This document shows positions 29,463 through 37,856 of a stretch of 64,000 nucleotides of DNA, one piece after another. The notes beneath the pieces are model-generated. The model searched no databases and was not told the origin of the DNA. It was given only the letters and a program-made list of their open reading frames with translations. Every line of letters starts with the position of its first letter. Position 1 is the stretch's first letter. The stretch is from assembly GCF_009848505.1 (NCBI RefSeq), contig NZ_WWDL01000007.1, positions 62,001 to 126,000 of the forward strand, written 5' to 3'. This stretch comes from Muricoccus harenae. GTDB lineage: Bacteria > Pseudomonadota > Alphaproteobacteria > Acetobacterales > Acetobacteraceae. A program made the translations under genes and the position numbers.

Positions 29463-30533
29463 ATGGCGCGCACCCACCGTATCGCGGTGATCCCGGGCGA
29501 CGGGATCGGCAAGGAGACAACGCCGGAAGGGCTGCGCGTGCTGGATGCCGCCGCCCGCCGCTTCGGCTTCGAACTGTCGCTGACCCATTACGACTGGTCC
29601 TGCGAGACCTATGCGCAGACCGGCAAGATGATGCCGGATGACGGACTGGACCGGCTGCGCGAGGCGGACAGCGTGTTCCTCGGCGCCGTGGGCTGGCCGG
29701 GGGTGCCGGACCATATCTCGCTCTGGGGCCTGCTGATCCCGATGCGGCGGGAATTCGACCAGTACATCTCCCTGCGGCCCTGCCGGCTGATGCCGGGGGT
29801 TCGCAGCCCGCTCGCGAATCGCGGGCCGGAGGACATCGACTTCGTTGTCGTGCGCGAGAACACGGAGGGCGAGTATTCCTCCTCCGGCGGGCGCATGTTC
29901 CGGGGCACGGAGCGGGAATTCGTCAGCCAGGAAAGCGTGTTCACGCGGCATGGCGTGGACCGGGTGATGAAATACGCCTTTGAGCTGGCGATGAAGCGGC
30001 CGCGGAAGAAGCTGACCTCGGCTACCAAGTCCAACGGCATCACCTTTACCATGCCGTTCTGGGACGAGCGCTTCGCGGAGATGGCGAAGAGCTATCCGGG
30101 GGTGACGACGGACCAGTTCCACATCGACATCCTTTGCGCGCATTTTGTGCAGCACCCGGATTGGTTCGACGTGGTGGTGGGCTCCAACCTGTTCGGTGAC
30201 ATCCTGTCTGACCTTGGCCCGGCGGTGGCGGGTTCGATCGGCATCGCGCCATCGGCCAACATCAACCCCGAGCGGGCGCATCCCTCCATGTTCGAGCCGG
30301 TGCATGGCAGCGCGCCGGACATCGCGGGCAAGGGGGTGGCCAACCCGATCGCTCAGATCTGGTCCGGCGCGCTGATGCTGGAGCATCTGGGCGAGAGGGA
30401 GGCGGCGGCGGCCATCACCACGGCCATCGAGTCGCTGCTGGCCGAGGGCGGCCCGCGTACCCGTGACCTGGACGGCAATGCCGGGACCGTGGAGGTCGGG
30501 AAGGCCCTGGCGGAGGCCGTTTCCCGCGGCTAG
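29463..30533 (+). CDS. ttuC: Tartrate dehydrogenase / isopropylmalate dehydrogenase-like enzyme
   Basis: An NAD-dependent beta-decarboxylating dehydrogenase of the isocitrate/isopropylmalate family, closest by motif to tartrate dehydrogenase (TtuC), 356 residues. Seen: AVIPGDGIGKETTPEGLRV, VVVRENTEGEYSSSGGR, the catalytic KSNGITFTMPFWDERF, GSNLFGDILSDLGPAVAGSIG and FEPVHGSAPDIAGKG. The GEYSSSGG variant and the W in PFWDE fit tartrate/malate oxidisers more than LeuB. Substrate assignment is inference. It is monocistronic, ATG 29463 preceded by AAGGAAGGG. Confidence 0.88.
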   Translation: MARTHRIAVIPGDGIGKETTPEGLRVLDAAARRFGFELSLTHYDWSCETYAQTGKMMPDDGLDRLREADSVFLGAVGWPGVPDHISLWGLLIPMRREFDQYISLRPCRLMPGVRSPLANRGPEDIDFVVVRENTEGEYSSSGGRMFRGTEREFVSQESVFTRHGVDRVMKYAFELAMKRPRKKLTSATKSNGITFTMPFWDERFAEMAKSYPGVTTDQFHIDILCAHFVQHPDWFDVVVGSNLFGDILSDLGPAVAGSIGIAPSANINPERAHPSMFEPVHGSAPDIAGKGVANPIAQIWSGALMLEHLGEREAAAAITTAIESLLAEGGPRTRDLDGNAGTVEVGKALAEAVSRG

Positions 30534-30595
30534 AGCCAGGAGGAGGCCCGTTGCGTGCCGGCCATGCCGGGCCTCTACACTCGCACCGCATCAAT

Positions 30596-30623
30596 CGACA
30601 CTTGAACGTATATTCAGGTGTCG
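30596..30623. promoter_or_regulatory. 11-bp inverted repeat upstream of the 79-aa gene
   Basis: CGACACTTGAA (30596-30606) is complementary to TTCAGGTGTCG (30613-30623) with a single G-U pair, spaced by CGTATA. It lies in the AT-rich spacer after the dehydrogenase gene and 68 bp before the 79-aa gene. It could be a regulator site or a terminator of the dehydrogenase; there is no clean T-run. Confidence 0.4.
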
Positions 30624-30691
30624 TTATAAATCGGCTTAGTGTTGCGAGTTATTCTCAACAACAGCGCAGCACGGAATATGGGGTTGGATGG

Positions 30692-30931
30692 ATGGGGCAA
30701 GACTTCAGCTACATCGCCCGCAACTGCGAGCGGGCCGTCGTGACCGCCTATCGCGAGCTGCGCGATGTTGGCACGAATGACTTCAGCGCCTTCGGCGCCT
30801 GCACCTCCCTGTACCGGATCCATCACCCGGAAGCGACGGTAACCGAGGCGCGTCGCCTGGTGGCGGAGTGGATCGACCACCATGTTGTGCGCGCCGATCC
30901 TGGCCCGACACCTGGCTGCGACTGCGACTGA
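30692..30931 (+). CDS. Small hypothetical protein, 79 aa
   Basis: Not recognised. From ATG 30692 (MGQDFSYIARNCERAVV) it encodes 79 residues, mostly helical with conserved-looking Cys residues: one near the N-terminus, one in GACTSLYRIHHPEA, and CDCD at the very end. The Cys/His content (HH twice) could bind metal. A longer open frame extends 5' but includes an inverted repeat and AT-rich DNA, so I exclude it. It precedes the guanidine riboswitch by 40 bp but is not obviously linked to gdx. Confidence 0.6.
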   Translation: MGQDFSYIARNCERAVVTAYRELRDVGTNDFSAFGACTSLYRIHHPEATVTEARRLVAEWIDHHVVRADPGPTPGCDCD

Positions 30932-30970
30932 CATTCTGATTGCGGGCGGCGCGACCAGCGCCTGACCTGT

Positions 30971-31022
30971 GGGCCGGGGGACGACCCCTGGCCCGATCCC
31001 CCGTTCGCCGGGACGGCCCGGC
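30971..31022 (+). ncRNA. Guanidine-II riboswitch (mini-ykkC)
   Basis: Two GC-rich hairpins each close on an ACGR tetraloop, the hallmark of the mini-ykkC/guanidine-II class. Hairpin P1 is 30971-30980 with 30985-30994 around ACGA (30981-30984). Hairpin P2 is 31007-31012 with 31017-31022 around ACGG (31013-31016). The linker is 12 nt. The pair sits just upstream of a gdx/sugE gene, a known target of this class. A third hairpin, 31020-31027 with 31031-31038, shares bases with P2 and covers the gdx ribosome-binding region, so ligand-stabilised P2 would free translation. Confidence 0.85.
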
Positions 31023-31038
31023 CCCATTGGATGGGGCC
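31020..31038 (+). promoter_or_regulatory. Ribosome-binding-site sequestering hairpin of the gdx leader
   Basis: GGCCCCAT (31020-31027) is perfectly complementary to ATGGGGCC (31031-31038) with loop TGG. The right arm holds the only Shine-Dalgarno-like GGGG (31033-31036) before gdx, 8 nt from the TTG at 31045. Bases 31020-31022 belong to riboswitch P2, so the two folds exclude each other. The on/off model is inferred from base pairing. Confidence 0.65.
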
Positions 31039-31044
31039 GTGAAC

Positions 31045-31365
31045 TTGGCCTGGATTCTCCTTGTTATTGCTGGGCTGCTTGAGATCGTCTGGGCCTTCGG
31101 GATGAAGGCTTCGGAAGGGTTTTCGCGTCTGGGCTGGTCGGTTCTTACCGTGGTGGCGATGGTCGCCAGCGTGGGGCTGCTGGGGCTCGCCATGCGGAGC
31201 CTGCCCCTGGGCACGGCCTATGCGATCTGGACCGGGATCGGGGCGCTGGGCGCCTTCGTGGTGGGGATCGCCGTGCTGGGAGAGGCGGCCACGCCGATGC
31301 GGATTGGCAGCGCGGCGCTGATCCTGGCGGGGCTGGTGGGGCTGAAGCTGACCTCGGGGGAGTAG
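31045..31365 (+). CDS. gdx: Guanidinium exporter Gdx (SMR family, SugE-like)
   Basis: A four-helix small multidrug-resistance family protein, 106 residues. The motif LVIAGLLEIVWAFGMKASEGF carries the essential Glu of helix 1 and the W and K-S-GF pattern of SugE/Gdx proteins rather than EmrE. The GTG at 31039 is possible, but TTG 31045 gives (M)AWILLVIAGLLE, matching the family start, and has GGGG at a spacing of 8. The guanidine-II riboswitch immediately upstream supports guanidinium as the substrate. Convergent with the RamB-like gene. Confidence 0.9.
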   Translation: MAWILLVIAGLLEIVWAFGMKASEGFSRLGWSVLTVVAMVASVGLLGLAMRSLPLGTAYAIWTGIGALGAFVVGIAVLGEAATPMRIGSAALILAGLVGLKLTSGE

Positions 31366-31375
31366 GGCAGGCCGC

Positions 31376-32797
31376 TTATCCGGCGGCGCCGGGGGCGGGC
31401 TGGCTCGGTGGCGTGAAGCCGTAAGGGGCGCCGGCCTGGGCCGGATCGAGCAGGAGGCGGTGCTCGAGCGGCGGGAAGGCGCGGGAGCGGCAATCCGGGC
31501 GGTCGCAGAGGCGGCAGGACAGGCCGATCCCGACCCGTGCCGAGATCAGGTCCAGACCGTCGGCGTAGCAGACCTCCGGCGCGTGGCTCAGCTCGCAGCC
31601 CATGGCGACGACGCGCATGGGCGCCGGCTCGCCCCAGCGGGTGGCGGGGTGTTCCACCGTACGTGCGAAGCAGAGGAAGGCGGCGCCGTCGGTCAGCTCC
31701 GCCACCTGCACCACGATGCGGCCGGGGGTGGCGAAGGCGGCATGCGGGATCCAGCGCGGGCAGGAGCCGCCTCCGCGCGCAAAGGGGAAACCCGCGGCCG
31801 AGAAGCGCTTGGAGACATTTCCCGCCGGGTCCACGCGCAGGAAGAAGAAGGGCACCCCGCGCGCGCCCTCCCGCTGCAAGGTGGAGAGGCGGTGGCAGGT
31901 CTGCTCGTAAGATGCGGCGAAGCGGGCGGAGAGCGCGGCCACGTCATGCCGCAGCACGCGGGCGGCGGCGAGGAAGGGCGCGTAGGGCAGCATCACGGCG
32001 GCGGCCACGTAGTTGAGCAGGCCGATGCGCAGCATGGCGCCGGCTTCCTCGCTGGACGGGCCGATGACGGCGATGATTCGTTCGACGGCATCGCGTGCCT
32101 CCAGCAGGGCGAGGGTGAAGGCGAGATGGAAGCTGCGGCTTTCGCGCGGGAGGGTTTCGCTCAGGAGGAGCTGGCCCGCGGTGGCGTCGTAGCGGCGCAG
32201 GGCGGCGCCGGGCAGCACGCCGACGGAGACGGCAATTCCGTGATGGGCGTGCAGGCGATGCGCGAGTGCGTGGTCGAGCGCCTGGGGGGTGGGATCGCCC
32301 GCCGCGGCGCGCAGGGTTTCGGCGGCGTCCTCCAGGGCTGGGAAGTGGTTGCCGGCATCGTGGAAAGCGTCCCGCGCTTCCTCGCTGGGGAGCAGGAGGC
32401 GGCGGCCGGAGGGGAGGGAAAGGCCGGCGGAGTCCTCGCGCGCGACGCGCCAGGCGCGCCAGAGGGCGAGCATCGCGCGGGCGGCGTCGGGGGCTGAGGC
32501 GACGAGGGCGGCGGCCTGGTCCTCGGGCACGGCTTCGGCGCCGAGCAACGGATCCCTGAAGACTTCGCGCAGGCCGGCTTCGAGGCGGCCTTCCGCCTGG
32601 CCGGAGAGAAGGGCGAGATCGACGGAAAGGGCGTCGGCGAGCTTGAAGACGAGGCTGGCGGTGATGGCGCGCTGGTCGGCCTCGATGAGGTTCATGTAGC
32701 TGGCGGAAATGCCCAGGCGCGCGGCGAGGGCAGCCTGGGTGATGCCCTGTTCCTGGCGGAGACGCCGGACCACCCGGCCGATCATGGGACGCGCCAT
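31376..32797 (-). CDS. XRE-family regulator of the RamB/MccR/PrpR type
   Basis: A 473-residue regulator with an N-terminal XRE helix-turn-helix (RRLRQEQGITQAALAARLGISASYMNLIEADQR, seen at about residues 11-43) and a large C-terminal acyl-CoA-responsive region ending in a cysteine cluster (GIGLSCRLCDRPDCRSRAFPP). RamB and its relatives control isocitrate lyase or propionate genes. It is divergent from aceA with about 130 bp between, so control of aceA is likely (inference). A shared 13-bp motif occurs close to both starts. Convergent with gdx. Confidence 0.9.
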   Translation of the reverse strand: MARPMIGRVVRRLRQEQGITQAALAARLGISASYMNLIEADQRAITASLVFKLADALSVDLALLSGQAEGRLEAGLREVFRDPLLGAEAVPEDQAAALVASAPDAARAMLALWRAWRVAREDSAGLSLPSGRRLLLPSEEARDAFHDAGNHFPALEDAAETLRAAAGDPTPQALDHALAHRLHAHHGIAVSVGVLPGAALRRYDATAGQLLLSETLPRESRSFHLAFTLALLEARDAVERIIAVIGPSSEEAGAMLRIGLLNYVAAAVMLPYAPFLAAARVLRHDVAALSARFAASYEQTCHRLSTLQREGARGVPFFFLRVDPAGNVSKRFSAAGFPFARGGGSCPRWIPHAAFATPGRIVVQVAELTDGAAFLCFARTVEHPATRWGEPAPMRVVAMGCELSHAPEVCYADGLDLISARVGIGLSCRLCDRPDCRSRAFPPLEHRLLLDPAQAGAPYGFTPPSQPAPGAAG

Positions 32798-32804
32798 GAT
32801 TTAC

Positions 32805-32817
32805 AACCTTTACGGAT
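32805..32817. promoter_or_regulatory. Candidate RamB-like operator, regulator side
   Basis: AACCTTTACGGAT lies 8 bp upstream of the regulator start. It matches ATCCTTTACGCAT next to aceA at 11 of 13 positions. Binding near its own start would fit autoregulation. Inference from repetition in the shared spacer. Confidence 0.45.
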
Positions 32818-32899
32818 TTTCGCCGGGGGCGGTGAAGGGATTGACCGGTTTGCTGGTCTGAACTGCCTGGAAAAGCTCGCTTTTTCGGCGCGGATGTCA

Positions 32900-32912
32900 A
32901 TCCTTTACGCAT
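32900..32912. promoter_or_regulatory. Candidate RamB-like operator, aceA side
   Basis: ATCCTTTACGCAT lies 17 bp upstream of the aceA ATG, partly over where the leader or ribosome-binding site begins. It shares the CCTTTACG core with the site on the regulator side, in the same orientation. A looser relative (GTGAAGGGATTGAC, 32832-32845) lies between on the other strand. Confidence 0.45.
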
Positions 32913-32928
32913 TGCAGGAGGACAGGCG

Positions 32929-34341
32929 ATGCACCCCCAGACCCAACCCAATTTCTCCCCCGATGGCTCCGGCAGCGGCATTCCCGCGGAGCCCAACCGC
33001 TTCGCCGGGATCCGGCGCGACTACACGCCGGAGGATGTCGAGCGGCTCTCCGGCTCCTTCCGGGTTCGGCACACCCTGGCTGAGATGGGCGCCGAGCGGC
33101 TGTGGCGGCTGCTGCATTCGGAGCCCTTCGTGCCGACGCTCGGCGCGCTGACGGGCAACCAGGCGCTGCAGCAGGTGAAGGCCGGGCTGAAGGCGATCTA
33201 TCTCTCCGGCTGGCAGGTGGCCGCCGATGCGAATTCGGCCGGGGAGATGTATCCGGACCAGTCGCTCTATCCAGTGGATTCCGTGCCGAAGGTGGTGCGG
33301 CGGATCAATGCCTCGCTGCGGCGCGCGGACCAGATCGCGACGCAGGAGGGTGGCGACACGACGCATTGGATGGCGCCGATCATCGCCGATGCGGAGGCCG
33401 GCTTCGGCGGGCCGCTGAATGCCTATGAGCTGATGCGCGCGATGATCGAGGCGGGCGCGGCCGGCGTGCATTTCGAGGACCAGCTGGCCAGCGAGAAGAA
33501 GTGTGGGCATCTCGGGGGCAAGGTGCTGGTGCCGATCAGCCAGCATATCCGCACGCTGAACGCGGCGCGGCTGGCGGCCGACGTGGAGGGCGTGCCGACG
33601 GTGCTGCTCTGCCGCACGGATGCGGAGAGCGCGCAGCTTCTCACCAGCGACGTGGATGAGCGCGACCATCCCTTCATCAGCGGCGAGCGGACGCCTGAGG
33701 GGTTCTTCCGGATCAAGGCGGGCGTGGGCAAGGATTACGCGATCGCGCGCGGGCTGGCCTATGCGCCCTATGCCGACCTGCTGTGGTGGGAGACGAGCGA
33801 TCCGGACCTGGAGGATGCGCGGCGCTTCGCCGAGGCGATCCACCGGGAGTTCCCGGACAAGCTGCTGGCTTATAACTGCTCACCCAGCTTCAACTGGAAG
33901 CGGAAGATGGGCGAGGCGCAGGCGGCGAAGTTCCAGGCCGAGATCGCAGCCATGGGCTACAAGTTCCAGTTCATCACCCTCGCCGGCTTCCACAGCCTGA
34001 ACCATTCGATGTTCAGCCTGGCAAGGGGATACCGCGAGCGCGGGATGGCCGCTTATTCCGAGTTGCAGCAGGCGGAATTCGCGTCCGAGGCGGATGGCTA
34101 CACGGCCACGCGGCATCAGCGCGAGGTGGGGGTGGGGTACTTCGACGCGGTCGCCGCGGCGGCGAGCGGCGGACGTTCTTCCACCACGGCATTGAAGCAT
34201 TCGACCGAGGCGGCGCAGTTCCACGACGACGGTGGGGCAACGCCGCGGATGGGTGGGGAGCCAATCGATCACGACGATGGGCTGGTGCACAACCATGACT
34301 GGGCTTGCTCGGAGCGCAGCGCGCCGGCCATGGCGAAGTAG
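32929..34341 (+). CDS. aceA: Isocitrate lyase
   Basis: Cleaves isocitrate to glyoxylate and succinate, the first enzyme of the glyoxylate shunt. The catalytic loop KKCGH is at residues 190-194, with [27 protein letters not shown] and FHSLNHSMF all present. At 470 residues it is longer than the usual ~430: the family ends near STEAAQF, and about 35 extra His/Asp-rich residues follow (HDDGG...HNHDWACSE). AGGAGGACAG precedes ATG 32929. The divergent RamB-like gene is the likely regulator. No malate synthase gene lies in the window. Confidence 0.96.
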   Translation: MHPQTQPNFSPDGSGSGIPAEPNRFAGIRRDYTPEDVERLSGSFRVRHTLAEMGAERLWRLLHSEPFVPTLGALTGNQALQQVKAGLKAIYLSGWQVAADANSAGEMYPDQSLYPVDSVPKVVRRINASLRRADQIATQEGGDTTHWMAPIIADAEAGFGGPLNAYELMRAMIEAGAAGVHFEDQLASEKKCGHLGGKVLVPISQHIRTLNAARLAADVEGVPTVLLCRTDAESAQLLTSDVDERDHPFISGERTPEGFFRIKAGVGKDYAIARGLAYAPYADLLWWETSDPDLEDARRFAEAIHREFPDKLLAYNCSPSFNWKRKMGEAQAAKFQAEIAAMGYKFQFITLAGFHSLNHSMFSLARGYRERGMAAYSELQQAEFASEADGYTATRHQREVGVGYFDAVAAAASGGRSSTTALKHSTEAAQFHDDGGATPRMGGEPIDHDDGLVHNHDWACSERSAPAMAK

Positions 34342-34348
34342 TGCGGAA

Positions 34349-34384
34349 CGCGCTGCCATGGGGCAGGGGTCCCATGGCAGCGCG
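34349..34384. terminator. Bidirectional terminator hairpin
   Basis: A perfect 14-bp stem, 34349-34362 with 34371-34384, with an 8-nt loop, lies between the convergent aceA and solute-binding protein stops. The stem reaches to within 10 bp of both coding ends. It lacks a T-run. Confidence 0.65.
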
Positions 34385-34390
34385 ACGCGA

Positions 34391-35977
34391 CTACTTCTTC
34401 TCCATATTCCAGAAGAACTGCACGGGGGAGAGCACCATGCCGGTGAGGTTCTTGCGGTAGGCCATTGGCTGCTGCACCAAACCTGCGGGTGCATAGGGCA
34501 CGGTTTCGAAGGCGCGGCGCTCGATGCGGGCGGCCAGCGCCTTCTGCGTGTTCAGGTCGTCGCTCGCGATCCATTGGTCGCGCAGGGATTCGATCTCCGG
34601 GTCGTTGGGCCAGCCGAACCAGGCGGCGCCGCCGTTGCTGCGGATCAGCGGGTGCAGGGCGGGGTTCAGCACATCGGCGCCGGACCAGAGGGTGTGAAAA
34701 ACGGACCAACCGCCGGCATCGGGGGCGCCGCGATTGGCACGGCGGCCGATGAAGCTGGCCCAGTCGGTGGAGATCAGCTCGACATTCATGCCGAGATTCT
34801 TCAGGAGTTCCTGCGTGACGAGGGACTGGTTGTAGGCGATGGGCTGGTCGGCGGGAGCGAGGAGGACGACCTTCTCGTTGTTGTAGCCGGCTTCCTTCAG
34901 CATCGCCCTGGCGCGGGTTATGTCGGCGCGCATCGCCTCGGCGCCGCCGGCGCCGGTGGACATGGGCGAGCCCGGGGTGAAGAAGGTCTTGGCTTCCTGG
35001 TAGTATTCCGGGCTGCCGACGACCGCCTGCATGTAGTCTTCCTGCTTCATCGCCATCATCACGGCTTGGCGGACCTTCGGATTGTTGAAGGGCGGCTGCG
35101 TGTGGTTGAAGCGCATCAGCAGGATAAGACCGAGCGGCACGTTCTGGATGGCGATGTTGCGGTCGCGCTTCAGGACCGGCAGCAGGTCCACGGGTGGCTG
35201 TTCGTACCAGTCCACCTCGCCCTGGATCATGGCGCCGACGGCGGCTGCAGGCTCGGTGAGCGCGACCCATTCGATCTTGTCGATCTTCGCGAGTTTGCCG
35301 CCGGCGGCCCAGGAGGGAGCCTCCTCGCGCGGCTTGTAGCCGGCGAAGCGCTCGTAGATGGCGTTCTGGCCGGGCACCCATTGTGTCGTCTGGAAGCGCC
35401 AGGGGCCGGAGCCGATGGCTTCGGTGATGTTGCGCGCGGGGTCCGTCATTGCGACGCGCTCGGGCATCATGAAGGGCACGTTGGAGGAAAGCTTGCCGAG
35501 CGCCGCCGTGATCTGCGGGAAGGGCTTCTTCAAGCGGATGGCGAAGCTGCGCGCGTCCACCACGTCGTAGCCGTCGACGAAGGTGGCGAAGGTCTGGCCG
35601 AAGGCGTCGCGTGCGGACCAGCGGCGGATGGAGGCGATGCAGTCCTGCGCGCGGACGGGGGTGTTGTCGTGGAACATCAGCCTGTCGCGCAGCTGGAAAG
35701 TCCACTTCAATCCATCCGGCGCGCTTTCCCAGTGCTGCACCATCTGTGGCTTGATCTGGAAGTTCTCATCCGTCGCGAAGAGCGTGTCGTAGATGAGATA
35801 GCCGTGGTTGCGGATGACGTAGCTGGTGGCGACGATGGGATCGAGCGAGGGCAGCGGCGTCGAGGGGATGAAGCGCAGCGGGGCCGCGGATTGCGCACGG
35901 GCGGGGCCGATATAGGGCATGCCGGCAGTGGCGATGGCGGCGCCTCCGGCGAGGAGGTGGCGGCGGGTCAGGCTCAT
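34391..35977 (-). CDS. ABC transporter solute-binding protein, family 5 (Tat-exported)
   Basis: A periplasmic binding protein of 528 residues for peptides or similar solutes. The N-terminus TRRHLLAGGAAIATAG is a Tat signal. Family 5 blocks are visible: LKWTFQLRDRLMFHDNTPVRAQDCIASIRRW and FNNPKVRQAVMMAMKQEDYMQAV. No permease or ATPase lies next to it; it is 120 bp downstream of the DapA-like gene on the same strand, with a terminator hairpin between, so it is probably separately transcribed. The ligand is unknown. Confidence 0.9.
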   Translation of the reverse strand: MSLTRRHLLAGGAAIATAGMPYIGPARAQSAAPLRFIPSTPLPSLDPIVATSYVIRNHGYLIYDTLFATDENFQIKPQMVQHWESAPDGLKWTFQLRDRLMFHDNTPVRAQDCIASIRRWSARDAFGQTFATFVDGYDVVDARSFAIRLKKPFPQITAALGKLSSNVPFMMPERVAMTDPARNITEAIGSGPWRFQTTQWVPGQNAIYERFAGYKPREEAPSWAAGGKLAKIDKIEWVALTEPAAAVGAMIQGEVDWYEQPPVDLLPVLKRDRNIAIQNVPLGLILLMRFNHTQPPFNNPKVRQAVMMAMKQEDYMQAVVGSPEYYQEAKTFFTPGSPMSTGAGGAEAMRADITRARAMLKEAGYNNEKVVLLAPADQPIAYNQSLVTQELLKNLGMNVELISTDWASFIGRRANRGAPDAGGWSVFHTLWSGADVLNPALHPLIRSNGGAAWFGWPNDPEIESLRDQWIASDDLNTQKALAARIERRAFETVPYAPAGLVQQPMAYRKNLTGMVLSPVQFFWNMEKK

Positions 35978-36050
35978 CGGTCAATCCTCATAGGGTTTGA
36001 TGCCGTGCGCTTGGCGGCGCTTCCAGCGTTTCGTCCGCGTCTGTGTCTTG

Positions 36051-36074
36051 GGAACGGCCCCGTCGGGCCGTTCC
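36051..36074 (-). terminator. Terminator hairpin after the DapA-like gene
   Basis: GGAACGGCCC (36051-36060) pairs perfectly with GGGCCGTTCC (36065-36074) around a 4-nt loop. It lies 22 bp beyond the DapA-like stop on the minus strand. No long T-run follows. Confidence 0.65.
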
Positions 36075-36096
36075 GTTCATGCGATTGCGCGCTGAA

Positions 36097-37026
36097 TCAG
36101 GCCGCCTTGGGCAGGCCCACATCCGGCAGCTTGGGGCGGCTGGCGAGGGCGGCCTTCATCATCGCCTCGACCTCCCCGCGCTCCTTCTCCGGCAGGGCGA
36201 GGCGGGGCGGGCGGGTGATGGCGGAGCCGCGGCCCATAATGGCCTCGCAGAGCTTGATGCATTGCACGAGGTCCGGGCGCGCATCGAGATGCAGCAGCGG
36301 CATGAACCATTCGTAGATCGGCATCAGCTCGGCCATGCGGCCTTCCCGCGCCAGGCGGAAGAGGGTCTCGCCCTCAACCGGGAAGGCGTTGGACATGCCG
36401 GAGACCCAGCCCTCGGCGCCCATCAGCACGCTTTCCACCACCACGTCGTCCAGGCCTGCGAAGAGGGTGAAGCGGTCGCCGACGAGATTGCGCAGGTCGG
36501 TGAAGCGGCGCGTATCGCCCGAGGATTCCTTAAAGCAGACGATGGTCTCGACATCGGCGAGCATGGCCAGGATGTCGGGCGTGACGTCGTTCTTGTAGAT
36601 GGGCGGGTTGTTGTAGACCATCACCGGCAGGTCGGTGGCAGAGGCCACGCCGCGGAAATGCGCGGCGGTCTCGTGCGGCTTCGCGGAATAGACGAGGGCG
36701 GGCATCACCATGATGCCGTCCAGCCCGATGCGCGAGGCTTCCTTCGCCGTGTCGCAGGCGAAGGCCGTGGTGAATTCGGCAATGCCGGCGATGACGGGAA
36801 CGCGGCCCTTCGCGGCGTCCTTCGCGGCCCCCATCACCTGCACCTTCTCCTTGAGGGAGAGCGCGGTGTTCTCGCCGACCGTACCGCAGACGATGAGGCC
36901 GGAGACGCCATCCCGAACCAGGTTCTCGATCACCTTGTGGGTGGCCTGGAGGTCCAGGCTGAAATCCTCGCGGAACTGGGTGGTGACGGCGGGGAATACG
37001 CCCTGCCAGCCGATCTTCTTCGCCAT
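36097..37026 (-). CDS. DapA/dihydrodipicolinate synthase-family aldolase or dehydratase
   Basis: A class I aldolase-fold enzyme, 309 residues. The Schiff-base Lys is in TIVCFKESSGDTRR; the GxxGE loop CGTVGENTALSLKEK and the Tyr of LPVMVYNNPPIYKNDV are present. Members act on pyruvate-type substrates (dihydrodipicolinate, keto-deoxy sugars, hydroxyproline intermediates), and the motif details do not single out one. ATG 37026 yields MAKKIGWQGVFPAV, preceded by GGAGCTTCCC. It may be functionally linked to the binding protein downstream (a catabolic pair), but this is inference. Confidence 0.85.
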   Translation of the reverse strand: MAKKIGWQGVFPAVTTQFREDFSLDLQATHKVIENLVRDGVSGLIVCGTVGENTALSLKEKVQVMGAAKDAAKGRVPVIAGIAEFTTAFACDTAKEASRIGLDGIMVMPALVYSAKPHETAAHFRGVASATDLPVMVYNNPPIYKNDVTPDILAMLADVETIVCFKESSGDTRRFTDLRNLVGDRFTLFAGLDDVVVESVLMGAEGWVSGMSNAFPVEGETLFRLAREGRMAELMPIYEWFMPLLHLDARPDLVQCIKLCEAIMGRGSAITRPPRLALPEKERGEVEAMMKAALASRPKLPDVGLPKAA

Positions 37027-37127
37027 GGGAAGCTCCTGCGCTGCGGACAAAACGTAGATTGGATAAAATAGACGGGTCAAGCGTGCGTGCGGGGTCGCTG
37101 GTGGCGGCGCCAGGATCAGGATGGGGC

Positions 37128-37772
37128 TTAGCGGAAGATGAGAGTGGAACTGGCGGGTTGCCGGGACTCCCAACCGAGGCGCTCCAACTCCGGCCAATCC
37201 TGTTCCGCCGCCGGATAGCCCAGACAGAAATAGCCGATGAGGGTCCAGCCCGGCGGCAGGTCCAGGACCGCGGCGACCTTCGCCGGCTCAAGGATGGAAA
37301 CCCAGCCGAGGCCAAGGCCCGATGCCCGCGCGGCCAGCCAAAGCGTGTGCACGGTCATGACGGCCGAGTAGGCCGTGGTCTCCGGCATTGTCCGGCGCGC
37401 CAGCCCGTGGCCCTGCTCCGGATCGGGCAGGGCGAAGACGGCGAGATGGCAGGGCGCCTGGTCAAGCCCAGCCAATTTGAGCCGTGCATAGAGGGCTGCC
37501 CGCTCGGGCTCCTGGCCGGACAGGGCTTGCGCGTTGCATGCCTTGAAGCTCGCGCGGATCGCGGCGCGGCGGGATGGGTCATCCACCAGGACGAAGCGCC
37601 AGAGCTGGCTGAGGCCCACCGAGGGGGCGAGATTTGCCACGTCCAACAATTCGCGCAGCAGGCGGGAAGGCACGGGCTTCCGGTCGAAATGGCGCACGTC
37701 GCGCCGCCACCGGAACAACTCCGTCAGCTGCGTGCGGAAGCCATCCCCGAAGACGTGTGCGGGTAGCGTCAT
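37128..37772 (-). CDS. bluB: 5,6-dimethylbenzimidazole synthase BluB
   Basis: Splits reduced FMN to form dimethylbenzimidazole, the lower ligand of vitamin B12. The 214-residue flavoprotein has the BluB pattern rather than a generic nitroreductase: FRWRRDVRHFDRKPVP, LAPSVGLSQLWRFV, GLARRTMPETTAYSAV, and WLAARASGLGLGWVSIL. No other B12 genes lie here. Cobalamin is needed by QueG in this window, among others. Confidence 0.92.
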   Translation of the reverse strand: MTLPAHVFGDGFRTQLTELFRWRRDVRHFDRKPVPSRLLRELLDVANLAPSVGLSQLWRFVLVDDPSRRAAIRASFKACNAQALSGQEPERAALYARLKLAGLDQAPCHLAVFALPDPEQGHGLARRTMPETTAYSAVMTVHTLWLAARASGLGLGWVSILEPAKVAAVLDLPPGWTLIGYFCLGYPAAEQDWPELERLGWESRQPASSTLIFR

Positions 37773-37856
37773 GGTGGCCTTACGTCATGCCCCCGATATT
37801 ACGGCTCCCGACGGGCCGCGGATTTCTTGCGGCCCTCCAGGAGCGAGGGCGCGGCC

